DNA of 64,000 nt from Candidatus Dormiibacter inghamiae (lineage in GTDB: Bacteria; Chloroflexota; Dormibacteria; Dormibacterales; Dormibacteraceae). Every line of letters begins with the position of its first letter. Within the stretch, counting starts at the first letter, position 1. Both the position numbers and the translations under genes were made by a program. The notes beneath the pieces were generated by a model, which was not told the DNA's origin, did no database searches, and worked only from the letters and a program-made list of their open reading frames with translations. The stretch lies in assembly GCA_016464825.1 (NCBI GenBank), contig JAEKNQ010000038.1:36041-100040 (forward strand), written 5' to 3'. Below are positions 33,399 through 42,074 of the stretch, one piece after another.

Positions 33399-34745
33399 TT
33401 GACGGATTCCCCGCCGCCGCCGGCCGCACGCAGTGGCTTTCGCTACCTACTCGGCCAGCGCGACTTTCGCCTGATCTGGTTCGCCCAGATAGCCGCTCAG
33501 CTGGCTGACAAGTTCCTGATGTTCTCGCTCATCATCCTTGCCTACCGGGTGTCCGGTGCCAACACAGGGGTGGCCATCACGCTTCTCGCCTACACGCTGC
33601 CGGCGGTGGCGATCGCGCCGCTGGCGGGAGTCTTCGCCGACCGCCACAACCGCAAGGGCTTGATGGTCTGGACCAATCTGATCAGGGCAGTTCTGATAGC
33701 TCTGATCCCGGTGGCCAGCCTCGTTCCGGCGCTGCGGGGCGAGTACGTGCATCTGCTCGTGCTGACGTTTGCATTCTCCGCCGTCGGCCAGCTCTTCAGC
33801 CCCGCCGAGGCCGCCGCCATCCCGACTGTCATCTCCAAGGAGGCGCTCATCACGGCCAACTCCATGGTGCTGGGCACCATGGTCATCACGCTGGTGCTGG
33901 GCGCGCCACTCGCTCCGATCGTCTCCCGGGTCGAGATCTATGCGCCGTACTGGATCGCCACTGGACTCTTCCTGGCGGCCGCCGGGCTGATCGCCTGGGC
34001 GCGGATTCCCAATCCCGAACGGATCCAGCACGCGGGCGAACGCCACCCCTTCGAGCAGCTGGCGCTGGAGCTGCGCGAAGGGATGGCCGTCCTGACCAGC
34101 TCGCCGGTGCTGCTGCTGGCCTTCGCCGAGCTGGCCCTGGCCGTCCTCGTCATGTTCATGATGTTCACGCTGGCGCCCGGCTACGTCACCCGCGTCCTGG
34201 GTGTGGCCGAGCAGGACACCTATCTCATAGTGGTGCCGGCCACCATCGGGACGTTGCTCAGCGCGGCCACCCTCGGTCAGCTCGGCCGGCGCTGGAACCG
34301 GGCCCGGCTCCTTTTGGCGGCGCTGATCGCGACCGGAGTCACCCTGCTTGCACTGGCGTTCTTGCCTGCCGTCTTGCGCAACTTCGTCGAGCTGCAGCCG
34401 TTCACGCGCACCTTTGGCGCCACAGCGAGTTTGCTGCTCGGGCTGGAGTTTGGCATGCTCATGATCCCGGCGCTCAGCGCGCTGATGGAGGGGACCGACG
34501 AGAGTGTCCGCGGTCGGGTCTTCGCACTGCTCTTCATGGTCGTCAACGGCGTCAGTGCCATCCCCGTGCTGCTGGGCGCGGTGCTCTCGGACGTGTTGGG
34601 TCCGGACCGGGTGATCGGCTCACTCGGCCTGCTGCTGGCGGCGGCCGGAGTGTTCACCGCCGGCTACGCCCGGCGCGTCTTTGCCACCGCCAAGCCGCCG
34701 CGACCTGCAGCCGGACCGCAACACCGGCAAATCCCACCAGCCTGA
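33399..34745 (+). CDS. MFS transporter (MFS_3/EntS-like)
   Basis: 448 residues with about 12 membrane helices in two halves. The motif A-like loop LAGVFADRHNRKGLM lies between helices 2 and 3, and GTDESVRGRVFALL in the second half resembles the EntS/MFS_3 exporter group. The substrate cannot be told from sequence. TTG start at 33399; no Shine-Dalgarno sequence. It separates ksgA from thrS, so it looks like an insertion in a housekeeping run. Confidence 0.85.
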   Translation: MTDSPPPPAARSGFRYLLGQRDFRLIWFAQIAAQLADKFLMFSLIILAYRVSGANTGVAITLLAYTLPAVAIAPLAGVFADRHNRKGLMVWTNLIRAVLIALIPVASLVPALRGEYVHLLVLTFAFSAVGQLFSPAEAAAIPTVISKEALITANSMVLGTMVITLVLGAPLAPIVSRVEIYAPYWIATGLFLAAAGLIAWARIPNPERIQHAGERHPFEQLALELREGMAVLTSSPVLLLAFAELALAVLVMFMMFTLAPGYVTRVLGVAEQDTYLIVVPATIGTLLSAATLGQLGRRWNRARLLLAALIATGVTLLALAFLPAVLRNFVELQPFTRTFGATASLLLGLEFGMLMIPALSALMEGTDESVRGRVFALLFMVVNGVSAIPVLLGAVLSDVLGPDRVIGSLGLLLAAAGVFTAGYARRVFATAKPPRPAAGPQHRQIPPA

Positions 34746-34790
34746 AAGCCCGCACCCGGTTCCCCTGGGTGCCACGGCAGTCGCGTTCCT

Positions 34791-34796
34791 TATCCT
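34791..34796 (+). promoter_or_regulatory. TATCCT -10-like box before thrS
   Basis: TATCCT ends 10 nt before TTG 34807. Supports that TTG as start rather than an upstream in-frame ATG inside the MFS gene. Confidence 0.3.
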
Positions 34797-34806
34797 CGGA
34801 GACCAA

Positions 34807-36576
34807 TTGGTCAGTGCCGCAGAAGAACTAGAACTCCGCTCCGAGCCGCTCTATGTGCTGCGGCACTCGACAGCGCATCTGCTCGCGGCCGCAGTGACCC
34901 AGCTCTGGCCGGGCACCAAGTACACGATAGGTCCTCCGGTCGAGAACGGCTTCTACTATGACTTCCTGTTTCCGGATGCGGTCCGGGAGGGGGACCTCCG
35001 CCGGATCGAAAAGAAGATGGAGGAGCTGGTCCGGCGCAACCTGTCCTACGAGCAGGTCGTGCTCAGCCGCGAGCAGGCGATCGAGCGATTCCGGGCGCTC
35101 GGCCAGGATTTCAAGCTCGAGATCCTGGCGGGGGAGGCGGCGGCCGACCAGGAGATCAGCTGCTACGCGACAGGAGAGTTCTTCGACCTCTGCCGGGGAC
35201 CCCATGTCGATTCGACGCGACGCCTGGCCAACTTCAAGCTGACGAGGGTTTCGGGAGCCTATTGGCGGGGGGATGAGAAGAACGCCCAGTTGACTCGGAT
35301 CTACGGCACCGCCTGGCCCGACCGCGAGTCGCTTGACGATTACCTGGCGGCCTTGGCCGAGGCGGAAAAGCGCGATCACAAGCGGCTCGGCCCGCAACTG
35401 AAGCTGTTCCGGCTTGACGAACGGACGGGTCAGGGCATGGTTATCTGGCTGCCTCACGGCGCGACAGTTCGGCGCGAGCTGGAACGCTGGATAGTGGACG
35501 AGGAGCTGGCCCGTGGCTACCAGCACGTCGTCACTCCTGTCGTCGCCAAGCTCGACCTCTTCCGCCAGAGTGGCCACTATCAGAAGTTCCAGGAAACCAT
35601 GTTCCCCCCCATGCGGACTCCCGACGGCGACGAGCTGGAGCTGCGGCCGATGAACTGTCCTCATCACATCCTCGTCTATGAGGCTGAGCCCCGCAGCTAT
35701 CGCGACCTGCCGCTTCGGATCGCTGAAATCGGCAACATGTACCGCTGGGAGAAGTCGGGCGAACTGATGGGCATGATCCGGGTGCGCTCCATCGCGCTGA
35801 ACGACGCTCACATCTTCTGCACCCCCGACCAGCTGCAGGAGGAGCTCCGTGGCGCCATTGAGCTGGCCCAGTACTTCATGCGGACGCTGGGCGTGCAGAT
35901 CCATCGCTACAGGCTTTCAATCCGCGACGATCAGGCGGCGAAGTGGGTGGGTGCTGACGAACAGTGGCGCCACGCCGAGTCGGCGCTGGCGGAGGCCTTG
36001 GACGCCAGCGGCGAGCGCTACGAGGTGGGGCGCGGCGAGGCCGCGTTCTACGGGCCGAAGCTCGACTTCCAGATCCTGGATGCGCAGCGGCGGGAGTTCA
36101 CCAACAACACAGTCCAAGTGGACTTCCAGCTGCCGCTTCGCTTCGGCCTGGAGTACATCGCCGCCGATGGCTCCCGGCAGACGCCGATCATGGTCCATCG
36201 GGGGGCCCTGGGCGCACTCGAGCGCTTCACCGCCTATCTGATCGAGCACTACGCGGGGGCTTTCCCAACCTGGCTGGCGCCGGTCCAGGTCGGGGTCCTG
36301 CCCATAACCGACGCCCACGTTCCGTACGCGAAGCAGGTGGCTGAGCGGCTGCGCCGGGAGCACCTGCGGGTGGAGGTCGACGCCCGGCCGGAGAGGGTGG
36401 GCAAGAAGATTGCCGAGGGCCGGAACCAGCGCCTGCCCTACCTGGCGGTGGTCGGTGAGCGAGAGGTTGAGTCCGGCAGCGTCCAGATCCGCGACCGGGC
36501 CGGAGAGCAGAGCAACGAGGAGCTGGAGCCTTTTGTCGAGCGAGTCGCGACCGAAGTCCGCCAAAAACGGCTCTGA
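34807..36576 (+). CDS. thrS: Threonyl-tRNA synthetase lacking TGS domain
   Basis: About 589 residues from TTG 34807. The protein begins almost at the second editing-domain motif: HSTAHLLAAAV (H20, H24), then CRGPHVDST. The class II core follows (MNCPHHILVYEAE, IAEIGNMYRWEKSGELMGM, GALERFTAYLIEHYAG) with the anticodon domain (VQVGVLPITDAHVPYA). The frame is open upstream to ATG 34681, but that part overlaps the MFS gene and does not look like a TGS domain, so the N-terminal TGS domain of the canonical enzyme seems absent. Confidence 0.95.
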   Translation: MVSAAEELELRSEPLYVLRHSTAHLLAAAVTQLWPGTKYTIGPPVENGFYYDFLFPDAVREGDLRRIEKKMEELVRRNLSYEQVVLSREQAIERFRALGQDFKLEILAGEAAADQEISCYATGEFFDLCRGPHVDSTRRLANFKLTRVSGAYWRGDEKNAQLTRIYGTAWPDRESLDDYLAALAEAEKRDHKRLGPQLKLFRLDERTGQGMVIWLPHGATVRRELERWIVDEELARGYQHVVTPVVAKLDLFRQSGHYQKFQETMFPPMRTPDGDELELRPMNCPHHILVYEAEPRSYRDLPLRIAEIGNMYRWEKSGELMGMIRVRSIALNDAHIFCTPDQLQEELRGAIELAQYFMRTLGVQIHRYRLSIRDDQAAKWVGADEQWRHAESALAEALDASGERYEVGRGEAAFYGPKLDFQILDAQRREFTNNTVQVDFQLPLRFGLEYIAADGSRQTPIMVHRGALGALERFTAYLIEHYAGAFPTWLAPVQVGVLPITDAHVPYAKQVAERLRREHLRVEVDARPERVGKKIAEGRNQRLPYLAVVGEREVESGSVQIRDRAGEQSNEELEPFVERVATEVRQKRL

Positions 36577-36597
36577 GCGCTCGTAGGACCGACCTGG

Positions 36598-36603
36598 TAA
36601 CAT
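36598..36603 (+). promoter_or_regulatory. TAACAT -10-like box, infC operon
   Basis: TAACAT lies 21 nt after the thrS stop and about 150 nt before the infC start; a transcript from it would carry the attenuator at 36679-36709. No clear -35. Confidence 0.35.
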
Positions 36604-36609
36604 GCGACA

Positions 36610-36709
36610 CGTCTTTGAAGCAGGGGTATCCGCCCCTCACCTCGCGGGCAGCATGGCTCTTAAGAGGTTCGGCACTGGCGGATGGCACCTGCGTGGCCGT
36701 CCGTTTTTT
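36610..36709 (+). promoter_or_regulatory. infC leader with attenuator hairpin
   Basis: The leader contains a first hairpin AGGGG-tatccg-CCCCT (36622-36637) and then an 8-bp stem CGGATGGC/GCCGTCCG (36679-36686 with 36696-36703, one G-U pair) followed by six Ts (36704-36709), a classical intrinsic terminator placed 46 nt before the infC start. AGGT (36665-36668) can pair with ACCT (36687-36690), which would open the terminator. This suggests transcription attenuation, as known for infC-rpmI-rplT leaders controlled by L20 in Bacillus; the effector here is unknown. Confidence 0.6.
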
Positions 36710-36755
36710 AGTTAGGAGAACAAAGCGACACTGAATTTGACCAAGGGATCGTCTC

Positions 36756-37316
36756 ATCTCGTTTAGAGAGCTTCGTATCAACGACCAGATCCGCGCCCAG
36801 GAAGTACGACTGATCGATGACCAGAACAACCAGCTCGGCGTCCTCAGTACGGCGGCGGCGCTCCGCATAGCGGGGGAGAAGGGCCTCGACTTGGTCGAGG
36901 TGGCTCCCCAGGCAAGTCCGCCGGTCTGCAAGCTGCTTGATTACGGGCGCTACAAGTTCGAGACCATCAAGCGGGAGAAGGATCAGCGGCGGAAGCAGAA
37001 CACCACCAAGCTGAAGGAGATGAAACTCCGACCGAAGGTGGCCGACCACGATTTCCAGACCAAATTCAAGGGTGTTCGCCAGTTCATCGAGCAAGGTGAG
37101 AAAGTCAAGGTGACGATTATGTTCAGGGGTCGTGAGATGGTCCATCAGGACATCGGCCGGCGCCTGCTGGACCGAGTGGCCGACGCGGCGAAGGAAATCG
37201 CCACAGTTGAGCGCGCGCCCATCATGGAGGGGCGGAACCTCTTCATGATCCTGGCGCCCAATCACCGTCCGCACCCTCAGCCGTCCGCCCCAGTGCCCGT
37301 CAAGGAAGGAGTTTGA
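36756..37316 (+). CDS. infC: Translation initiation factor IF-3, AUC start proposed
   Basis: About 186 residues. The N-domain SFRELRINDQIRAQEVRLID and LGVLSTAAALRIA, linker LLDYGRYKFE and C-domain KEMKLRPKVADHDFQTK are all clear. The frame has no ATG, GTG or TTG that keeps the N-domain (GTG 36891 is far inside). ATC 36756 sits 7 nt after AAGGGA (36743-36748). infC in enterobacteria and bacilli uses AUU-type starts that IF-3 itself discriminates against, giving autoregulation, so an AUC start is expected biology. A TGATG junction links it to rpmI. Confidence 0.94.
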   Translation: MSFRELRINDQIRAQEVRLIDDQNNQLGVLSTAAALRIAGEKGLDLVEVAPQASPPVCKLLDYGRYKFETIKREKDQRRKQNTTKLKEMKLRPKVADHDFQTKFKGVRQFIEQGEKVKVTIMFRGREMVHQDIGRRLLDRVADAAKEIATVERAPIMEGRNLFMILAPNHRPHPQPSAPVPVKEGV

Positions 37317-37510
37317 TGCCCAAGCTGAAGACCCGTAAAGACGTGGCCAAGCGGGTGCGGGTGACCCGAAACGGCAAGTTGGTCCGGCGGCACGCTTGGA
37401 AGAGCCACCTGCTGGAGCACAAGTCCGCCAAGCGCAAGCGCGGCTACGCGAGCTCGCCGCTGATCCACCCCTCCGACGTGCGCCAGGTTCGTCAGGCGCT
37501 GGGGGTCTAG
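37316..37510 (+). CDS. rpmI: 50S ribosomal protein L35
   Basis: 64-residue basic protein: [20 protein letters not shown], then [15 protein letters not shown], the L35 pattern. ATG 37316 shares its A with the infC stop and has a strong AAGGAAGGA site. Conserved infC-rpmI-rplT order. Confidence 0.96.
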   Translation: MPKLKTRKDVAKRVRVTRNGKLVRRHAWKSHLLEHKSAKRKRGYASSPLIHPSDVRQVRQALGV

Positions 37511-37518
37511 CAGCCGAC

Positions 37519-37872
37519 ATGGCGAGAGTCAAGCGAGGAGTCAGCGCTCATCGACGGCACAAGGCAATTCTGGAGCGCGCCAAGGGCTTCCGCTACTCCA
37601 AGAAGCTGCTCTTCCGCTCCGCCAACGAAGCGGTCCTGCATTCGCTCGCCTATGCCTTCCGTGACCGGCGCCAGCGCAAGCGCGACTTCCGCCGGCTCTG
37701 GATCGCTCGCATCAACGCTGCCGCCCGCCAGAGCGGCATGCCCTATAACCGCTTCATGCACGGACTCCGCCAGGCCGGAGTGGAGATCGACCGCAAGGTG
37801 TTGGCCGACCTGGCTGTCGCCGACAGCGGCTCCTTCGCCCGGCTGGTCGAGGTTGCCAAGCAGAGCCAGTAG
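37519..37872 (+). CDS. rplT: 50S ribosomal protein L20
   Basis: 117 residues with the family start [20 protein letters not shown], the [16 protein letters not shown] block and [21 protein letters not shown]20 is an early 23S-binding protein and the known autogenous regulator of this operon in several bacteria. Begins 8 nt after rpmI. Confidence 0.97.
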   Translation: MARVKRGVSAHRRHKAILERAKGFRYSKKLLFRSANEAVLHSLAYAFRDRRQRKRDFRRLWIARINAAARQSGMPYNRFMHGLRQAGVEIDRKVLADLAVADSGSFARLVEVAKQSQ

Positions 37873-38617
37873 GGCTGCCCCGGCCGCGCCGGAAGCCGTT
37901 CTCTCGTCTGAGAACCGGGCTGTCAAGCGGCTGCGCCAGCTGGCCAAGAAGCGAGAACCGGGCCTGACCCTGATCGAGGGGCCCCGGGTGGTCGCGGAGG
38001 CCGCGGCACGGGGAGTGCGCTTGGAACTGCTCGCCCTGCGGAAGGGCAGCGAGTCAAGCATCCCAGCCGAGCGTGTGATCGAGCTAGCTCCCCGCGTGTT
38101 TAGCGCCCTGAGTCAGACGGTCAGCCCGCAGGGCGTACTTGCGATTGGCGCTGTGAGAGAGTTCAGCGTCCCTGAAGCCCTGGCGGCGGCACGGGCAGCC
38201 GGCTGGCCCCTACTGGTCCTGGACGGCGTGCAGGATCCCGGCAACGTGGGGACCATCTGCCGCAGCGCTGTCGCGGCCGGCGCACCGGCGATCGCCGTGC
38301 TCGGCGGCGCCGACCCCTTCTCCGCCAAGGCCGTGAGGGCGTCGGCGGGGGCCGTGTTCGGACTGGGCGTAGCTCGAGGCACCTGGGCTGAGCTCGCCAC
38401 TGTGAGGGGATTGGGCGCCACTCCCCGGGGTGGCGCCGACATCCGCCGCCTAGACCTCGGCGGAGTGGACGTTCTGGCGCTGGGCAGCGAGGCGCACGGG
38501 CTCAGCAACCCGCGACTTGGACCTGTGACCATCCCCATGCAGCCGGGGGCAGAATCGCTCAACGTGGCGGCGGCCGCTGCTGTGCTGCTGTTCGAGCTGC
38601 GCAGAAGGCTTTCATGA
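37853..38617 (+). CDS. TrmH/SpoU family RNA methyltransferase
   Basis: About 254 residues from TTG 37853, which overlaps rplT by 20 nt. An N-terminal substrate-binding domain ([30 protein letters not shown]) precedes the SPOUT domain with knot motifs [31 protein letters not shown] and [19 protein letters not shown]. Position between rplT and pheS is common in Gram-positive genomes. Target nucleotide unknown. ATGA overlap with pheS. Confidence 0.92.
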   Translation: MPSRASRAAPAAPEAVLSSENRAVKRLRQLAKKREPGLTLIEGPRVVAEAAARGVRLELLALRKGSESSIPAERVIELAPRVFSALSQTVSPQGVLAIGAVREFSVPEALAAARAAGWPLLVLDGVQDPGNVGTICRSAVAAGAPAIAVLGGADPFSAKAVRASAGAVFGLGVARGTWAELATVRGLGATPRGGADIRRLDLGGVDVLALGSEAHGLSNPRLGPVTIPMQPGAESLNVAAAAAVLLFELRRRLS

Positions 38618-39633
38618 TCGATTTCGAGCAGACGGCGGCGGAAGCGCGCAACCTGATCGCCGAGGCTTCTCAAGCCGCTGAGCTGGAGCGCCTGCGCATC
38701 CACTACTTGGGCGCCCGCGGAGTGCTCGCTCCGCCGGACTTCACGCAGCTGGCGACCGGCGAGAGGCAGGCGGCCGGCAGGGCCTACAACCTCGCTAAGC
38801 GTTCGCTTCAGGAGGCCCTGGCCCAACGCCTGGATGAGCTGCGGCGGCGACAGCTGGCCGGATTGGCGAACATGGAGAGGATCGATGTCACGCTGCCCGG
38901 CCAACCGCCACAGCTGGGCCGGCTGCATGTGCTGACGGTTGTCCAGCGAGAGATCGAGACGGTCATGGAAAGGATGGGTTATCAGGTGGAGATCGGCCCC
39001 GAGGTGGAGACCGACTGGTACAACTTCGAGGCGCTGAACCTCCCCCGCGGTCACGCCTCCCGCGACATGCAGGAGACCTTCTTCCTGAACGAGTCGGAGA
39101 CGCTGGTCCTGCGCACCCACACGTCACCCATGCAGATCCGGACGATGCTGAAATATGGCGAGCCGCCGATCTATGCGGCGATGCCGGGCCGGGTCTACAG
39201 GCAAGAGGCGACCGACGCCAGCCACCTGGCTCAGTTCATGCAGGTGGAGGCTCTGGCAGTGGATGTCGGCATCACTGTGGGTGATTTGAAGGGCACTGTG
39301 CAGTACTTCTCACAGTCGCTCTGGGATGAGGAGCGGAGGGTACGCTTCAGGCCCAGCTACTTTCCCTACACGGAGCCCAGCTTCGAGTTCGACGTCTCCT
39401 GCATGGTCTGCGGCGGTCGGGGCTGCCGCAGCTGCGGCGGTGACGGCTGGCTGGAGGCGGGCGGCTGCGGCATGGTCCATCCGGCAGTCCTCCGGAACGG
39501 GAACATCGATCCCGAGCATTACAGCGGCTTCGCCTGGGGCTTCGGCATCGAGCGGATCGCGATGCTGAAATACGGCGTGGAGGACCTGCGCCTCTTCTAC
39601 GAGAACGACCACCGCTTCTTGGAGCAGTTCTAG
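38614..39633 (+). CDS. pheS: Phenylalanyl-tRNA synthetase alpha subunit
   Basis: 339 residues: N-terminal coiled tRNA-binding arm, then class II motifs including GPEVETDWYNFEALNLP, RTHTSPMQIRTM, GRVYRQEATDASHLAQFMQ and FAWGFGIERIAMLKYGV. A Cys-rich insert CMVCGGRGCRSCGGDGW near residues 262-278 looks like a metal-binding knuckle, as in Thermus-like alpha subunits. Coupled to trmH by ATGA. Confidence 0.97.
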   Translation: MIDFEQTAAEARNLIAEASQAAELERLRIHYLGARGVLAPPDFTQLATGERQAAGRAYNLAKRSLQEALAQRLDELRRRQLAGLANMERIDVTLPGQPPQLGRLHVLTVVQREIETVMERMGYQVEIGPEVETDWYNFEALNLPRGHASRDMQETFFLNESETLVLRTHTSPMQIRTMLKYGEPPIYAAMPGRVYRQEATDASHLAQFMQVEALAVDVGITVGDLKGTVQYFSQSLWDEERRVRFRPSYFPYTEPSFEFDVSCMVCGGRGCRSCGGDGWLEAGGCGMVHPAVLRNGNIDPEHYSGFAWGFGIERIAMLKYGVEDLRLFYENDHRFLEQF

Positions 39634-39659
39634 TGCCTGTACCAGTCGAAAAGGGCGCA
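39634..39659 (+). repeat. 26-nt intergenic motif, copy 1 (pheS-pheT)
   Basis: Directly after the pheS stop. Begins TGCCTGTACCAGTCGAAAAG and continues GGCGCA. It is 24/26 identical to the motif at 44053 after yebC. GTC-gaaaa-GGC can form a small hairpin, and an outer AGTGC/GCGCT pairing (39632-39636 with about 39673-39678) is possible. Confidence 0.5.
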
Positions 39660-39680
39660 TCTGGGGGCTCTGGGCGCTGA

Positions 39681-42074
39681 GTGAGGGTTTCCTTTCAGTG
39701 GTTGTGTGAGCTGGCCGGGATCGATGATCTGACGCCCCAGGAGGTCGCCCAGACGCTGACGATGGCCGGCTGGACTGTGGAAGAGCTGAAGTTGATCGAC
39801 CTGTCCCAGATCAGAGTGGGCCGGATCATCTCGCAAGAGCCGCACCCCGCCTCCAAGAAACCGCTCTGGGTGCACATGGTCGACCTGGGTGACGAGCAGA
39901 GGCAGGTCGTCGCGGGCGCTGCCAACGCTGTCGTCGGCTCACTGGTCCCTGTCGCTCTGCCGGGCACCACTGTGCCTAGCGGAGTCAAGGTCCGCGACGG
40001 TAGCATCGCCGGTTTCGAAGCCCGTGGCATGCTCTGCTCGCAGGCTGAGCTGGAGCTTTCGGACGAACACGACGGCATCATGCTGCTGGATTCCGGGGAG
40101 CCGGGCCAGCCGCTCAGTGCGATAGTGCCGAGCGACGCCATCCTGGAGGTGGAGGTCACTCCCAACCGGCCTGACTGTCTCTGCCACCTGGGTTTGGCCA
40201 GGGAGCTGGCAGCCGCCCGGGGCCGGCGCCTGAAGCACGATTTCATGCCGCTCTTCACAGGCGGCATCGAGCCGCCGGGCACAGATCTCGTCAGCATCGC
40301 GATCGAAGACCCGCGGTTCTGCCGGCGCTATATAGGCGCTGTCGTGAGTGACATCCGGGTCGGTCCATCACCCCGCTGGTTGCAGCGGCGGCTCCGGGGG
40401 GTGGGGGTGAGGCCGATCAGCAACGTCGTCGACATCACCAACTATGTGGCGCTGGAGTACGGCCAGCCTCTTCACGCTTTCGACCTGGACCGGTTGAGCG
40501 CGCGCAGGATCGGTGTGCGCCAGGCCCGGGAGGCCGAGCATCTGCTCTGCCTGGACGGTCAGGACCGGCAGCTCGCGCCCGACAGCTTCGTCATCACCGA
40601 CGGCGACCAACCGGTGGCGCTGGCGGGTCTCATCGGCGGCGCGGAAACGGCTGTACAGGTCGGCACCACGCAGATATTGCTGGAAGCCGCCAATTTCGAG
40701 GGCATCGCTGTACGCAGCATGTCGCGGCGCCTGAAGCTGCGCACGGAGGCGTCGGGCAGGTTCGAGAAGAACATCTCGCCGGAGCTGGCGCTGGCCGGCG
40801 CGCGGCGCGCGGCGGAGCTGCTGCGGGAGGTCTGCGGCGCCAAGGTCCATACGAGCTGGGCTGAAGCCTATCCGCGGCCGCAGGAGCCGGTCCCTGTGCG
40901 TTTCCGGCCTGAGCGCATCGACGCGATCCTCGGCGTCCACGTGCCGCTGGAGGAGATGGAGGCGATCCTCGATCGCCTGGGCTTTCAGGTCCGCGTCGAG
41001 ACCGAGGGCGAGTGGTACGTGCTGCCGCCAGTGTTCCGGCTGGACGTGACAACTGTGCAGGACGTCGCCGAAGAGGTGGGCCGCATCTACGGCTACCACA
41101 ACGTGCCGGCCACGCTGCCCGGCCGGCGGCGCAGTTCCTGGCGAGCCGCCACGCCGAGCGTGGAGCGGCGGCTGGACCCCTGCCGGCAGGTGCTCGCCGG
41201 CGCCGGCTTCGACGAGGTGGTGACGCCGACGTTGGTGGCGAGCGAGATGTTGCGCCGGTTGGGCCTTGACGGGCGAGCGCTGCGATTGGTCAACCCGCTC
41301 AGTGACGACCAGGACACGCTGCGGACATCCCTGCTCCCCTCACTCCTCAAGGTGGCGCAGCTTCAGCGGAAGCACGGTCGCGAGGCCAGCCGGCTCTTCG
41401 AGATCGGCCGGGCCTATCTGCGGAGTCGGGAAGACTCGGAAGAACCGGAGGAGCAGCCCGACGAACCGCAGCTTCTCGGCGTCCTCAGCACAGGTCACGA
41501 AGGAGCAGACGCCGCTCGGAAGGCTTTCTACGAGCTCAAGGGTGGCCTGGAACGCGCGGTGAACGCCCTGGCGCCCGCGAGGTTGCGCTTCGAGCGGGCC
41601 GAAGACCGGCTCTATCACCCTGGCCGGACCGCGCGCATTCTGTCCGGCCGGGAGGCCATCGGCTGCATCGGCGAACTGCACCCCACCACCTCTCAAGCGT
41701 TTGGCCTGCCGGGGCGAGCGGTCGCCGCTCAGCTGGATGTCGCGCCCCTGCTTGAATTGGATCCGATCCGGAAGGTGAAGGCCCTGCTGCGTTATCCGGC
41801 CGTGACCCGCGACCTGGCTGTTGTAGTGCCCGTGGACTTGGAGGCTGCCACTCTCGCCGGGGCGATTCGCTCGACGGGTGGCGAGCTCCTGACCGACGCA
41901 GTGGCTTTCGACGACTACCGCGGCAGCCAGGTGACCGAGGGTCGCAAGAGCGTCGCCTTCGGGCTGACGTTCCGCAGCCCCGCGCGCACGCTGACGGATG
42001 AGGAGGTGGACACCCGGCTGGAGCAGATTCGGGCAGTGCTCAGCCAGCGCTTTGCGGCGAGCTTCCGTGACTGA
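39681..42074 (+). CDS. pheT: Phenylalanyl-tRNA synthetase beta subunit
   Basis: 797 residues in the usual order: N-terminal tRNA-binding OB domain (IRVGRIISQEPHP), B3/B4 editing domain (FCRRYIGAVVSDIRV, NVVDITNYVALEYGQPLHAFD), B5 domain, core-like domain (FEIGRAYLRS, YHPGRTARILSG) and the C-terminal anticodon fold (YPAVTRDLAVVVP). Starts at GTG 39681, 47 nt after pheS. It overlaps tyrS by 8 nt. Confidence 0.97.
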   Translation: MRVSFQWLCELAGIDDLTPQEVAQTLTMAGWTVEELKLIDLSQIRVGRIISQEPHPASKKPLWVHMVDLGDEQRQVVAGAANAVVGSLVPVALPGTTVPSGVKVRDGSIAGFEARGMLCSQAELELSDEHDGIMLLDSGEPGQPLSAIVPSDAILEVEVTPNRPDCLCHLGLARELAAARGRRLKHDFMPLFTGGIEPPGTDLVSIAIEDPRFCRRYIGAVVSDIRVGPSPRWLQRRLRGVGVRPISNVVDITNYVALEYGQPLHAFDLDRLSARRIGVRQAREAEHLLCLDGQDRQLAPDSFVITDGDQPVALAGLIGGAETAVQVGTTQILLEAANFEGIAVRSMSRRLKLRTEASGRFEKNISPELALAGARRAAELLREVCGAKVHTSWAEAYPRPQEPVPVRFRPERIDAILGVHVPLEEMEAILDRLGFQVRVETEGEWYVLPPVFRLDVTTVQDVAEEVGRIYGYHNVPATLPGRRRSSWRAATPSVERRLDPCRQVLAGAGFDEVVTPTLVASEMLRRLGLDGRALRLVNPLSDDQDTLRTSLLPSLLKVAQLQRKHGREASRLFEIGRAYLRSREDSEEPEEQPDEPQLLGVLSTGHEGADAARKAFYELKGGLERAVNALAPARLRFERAEDRLYHPGRTARILSGREAIGCIGELHPTTSQAFGLPGRAVAAQLDVAPLLELDPIRKVKALLRYPAVTRDLAVVVPVDLEAATLAGAIRSTGGELLTDAVAFDDYRGSQVTEGRKSVAFGLTFRSPARTLTDEEVDTRLEQIRAVLSQRFAASFRD

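Noticed and set aside
34828..35904. 358-codon minus-strand frame opposite thrS
   Set aside because: Antisense shadow of thrS with no motif.
36679..36709. T-box-like sequence (GGATGGCACC then TGCG) in the infC leader
   Set aside because: It resembles the T-box core but the leader from the presumed start is only about 100 nt, no Stem I or specifier loop is visible, and the UGGC would call for a G73 tRNA, which does not fit Phe or Tyr. Kept as a plain attenuator.
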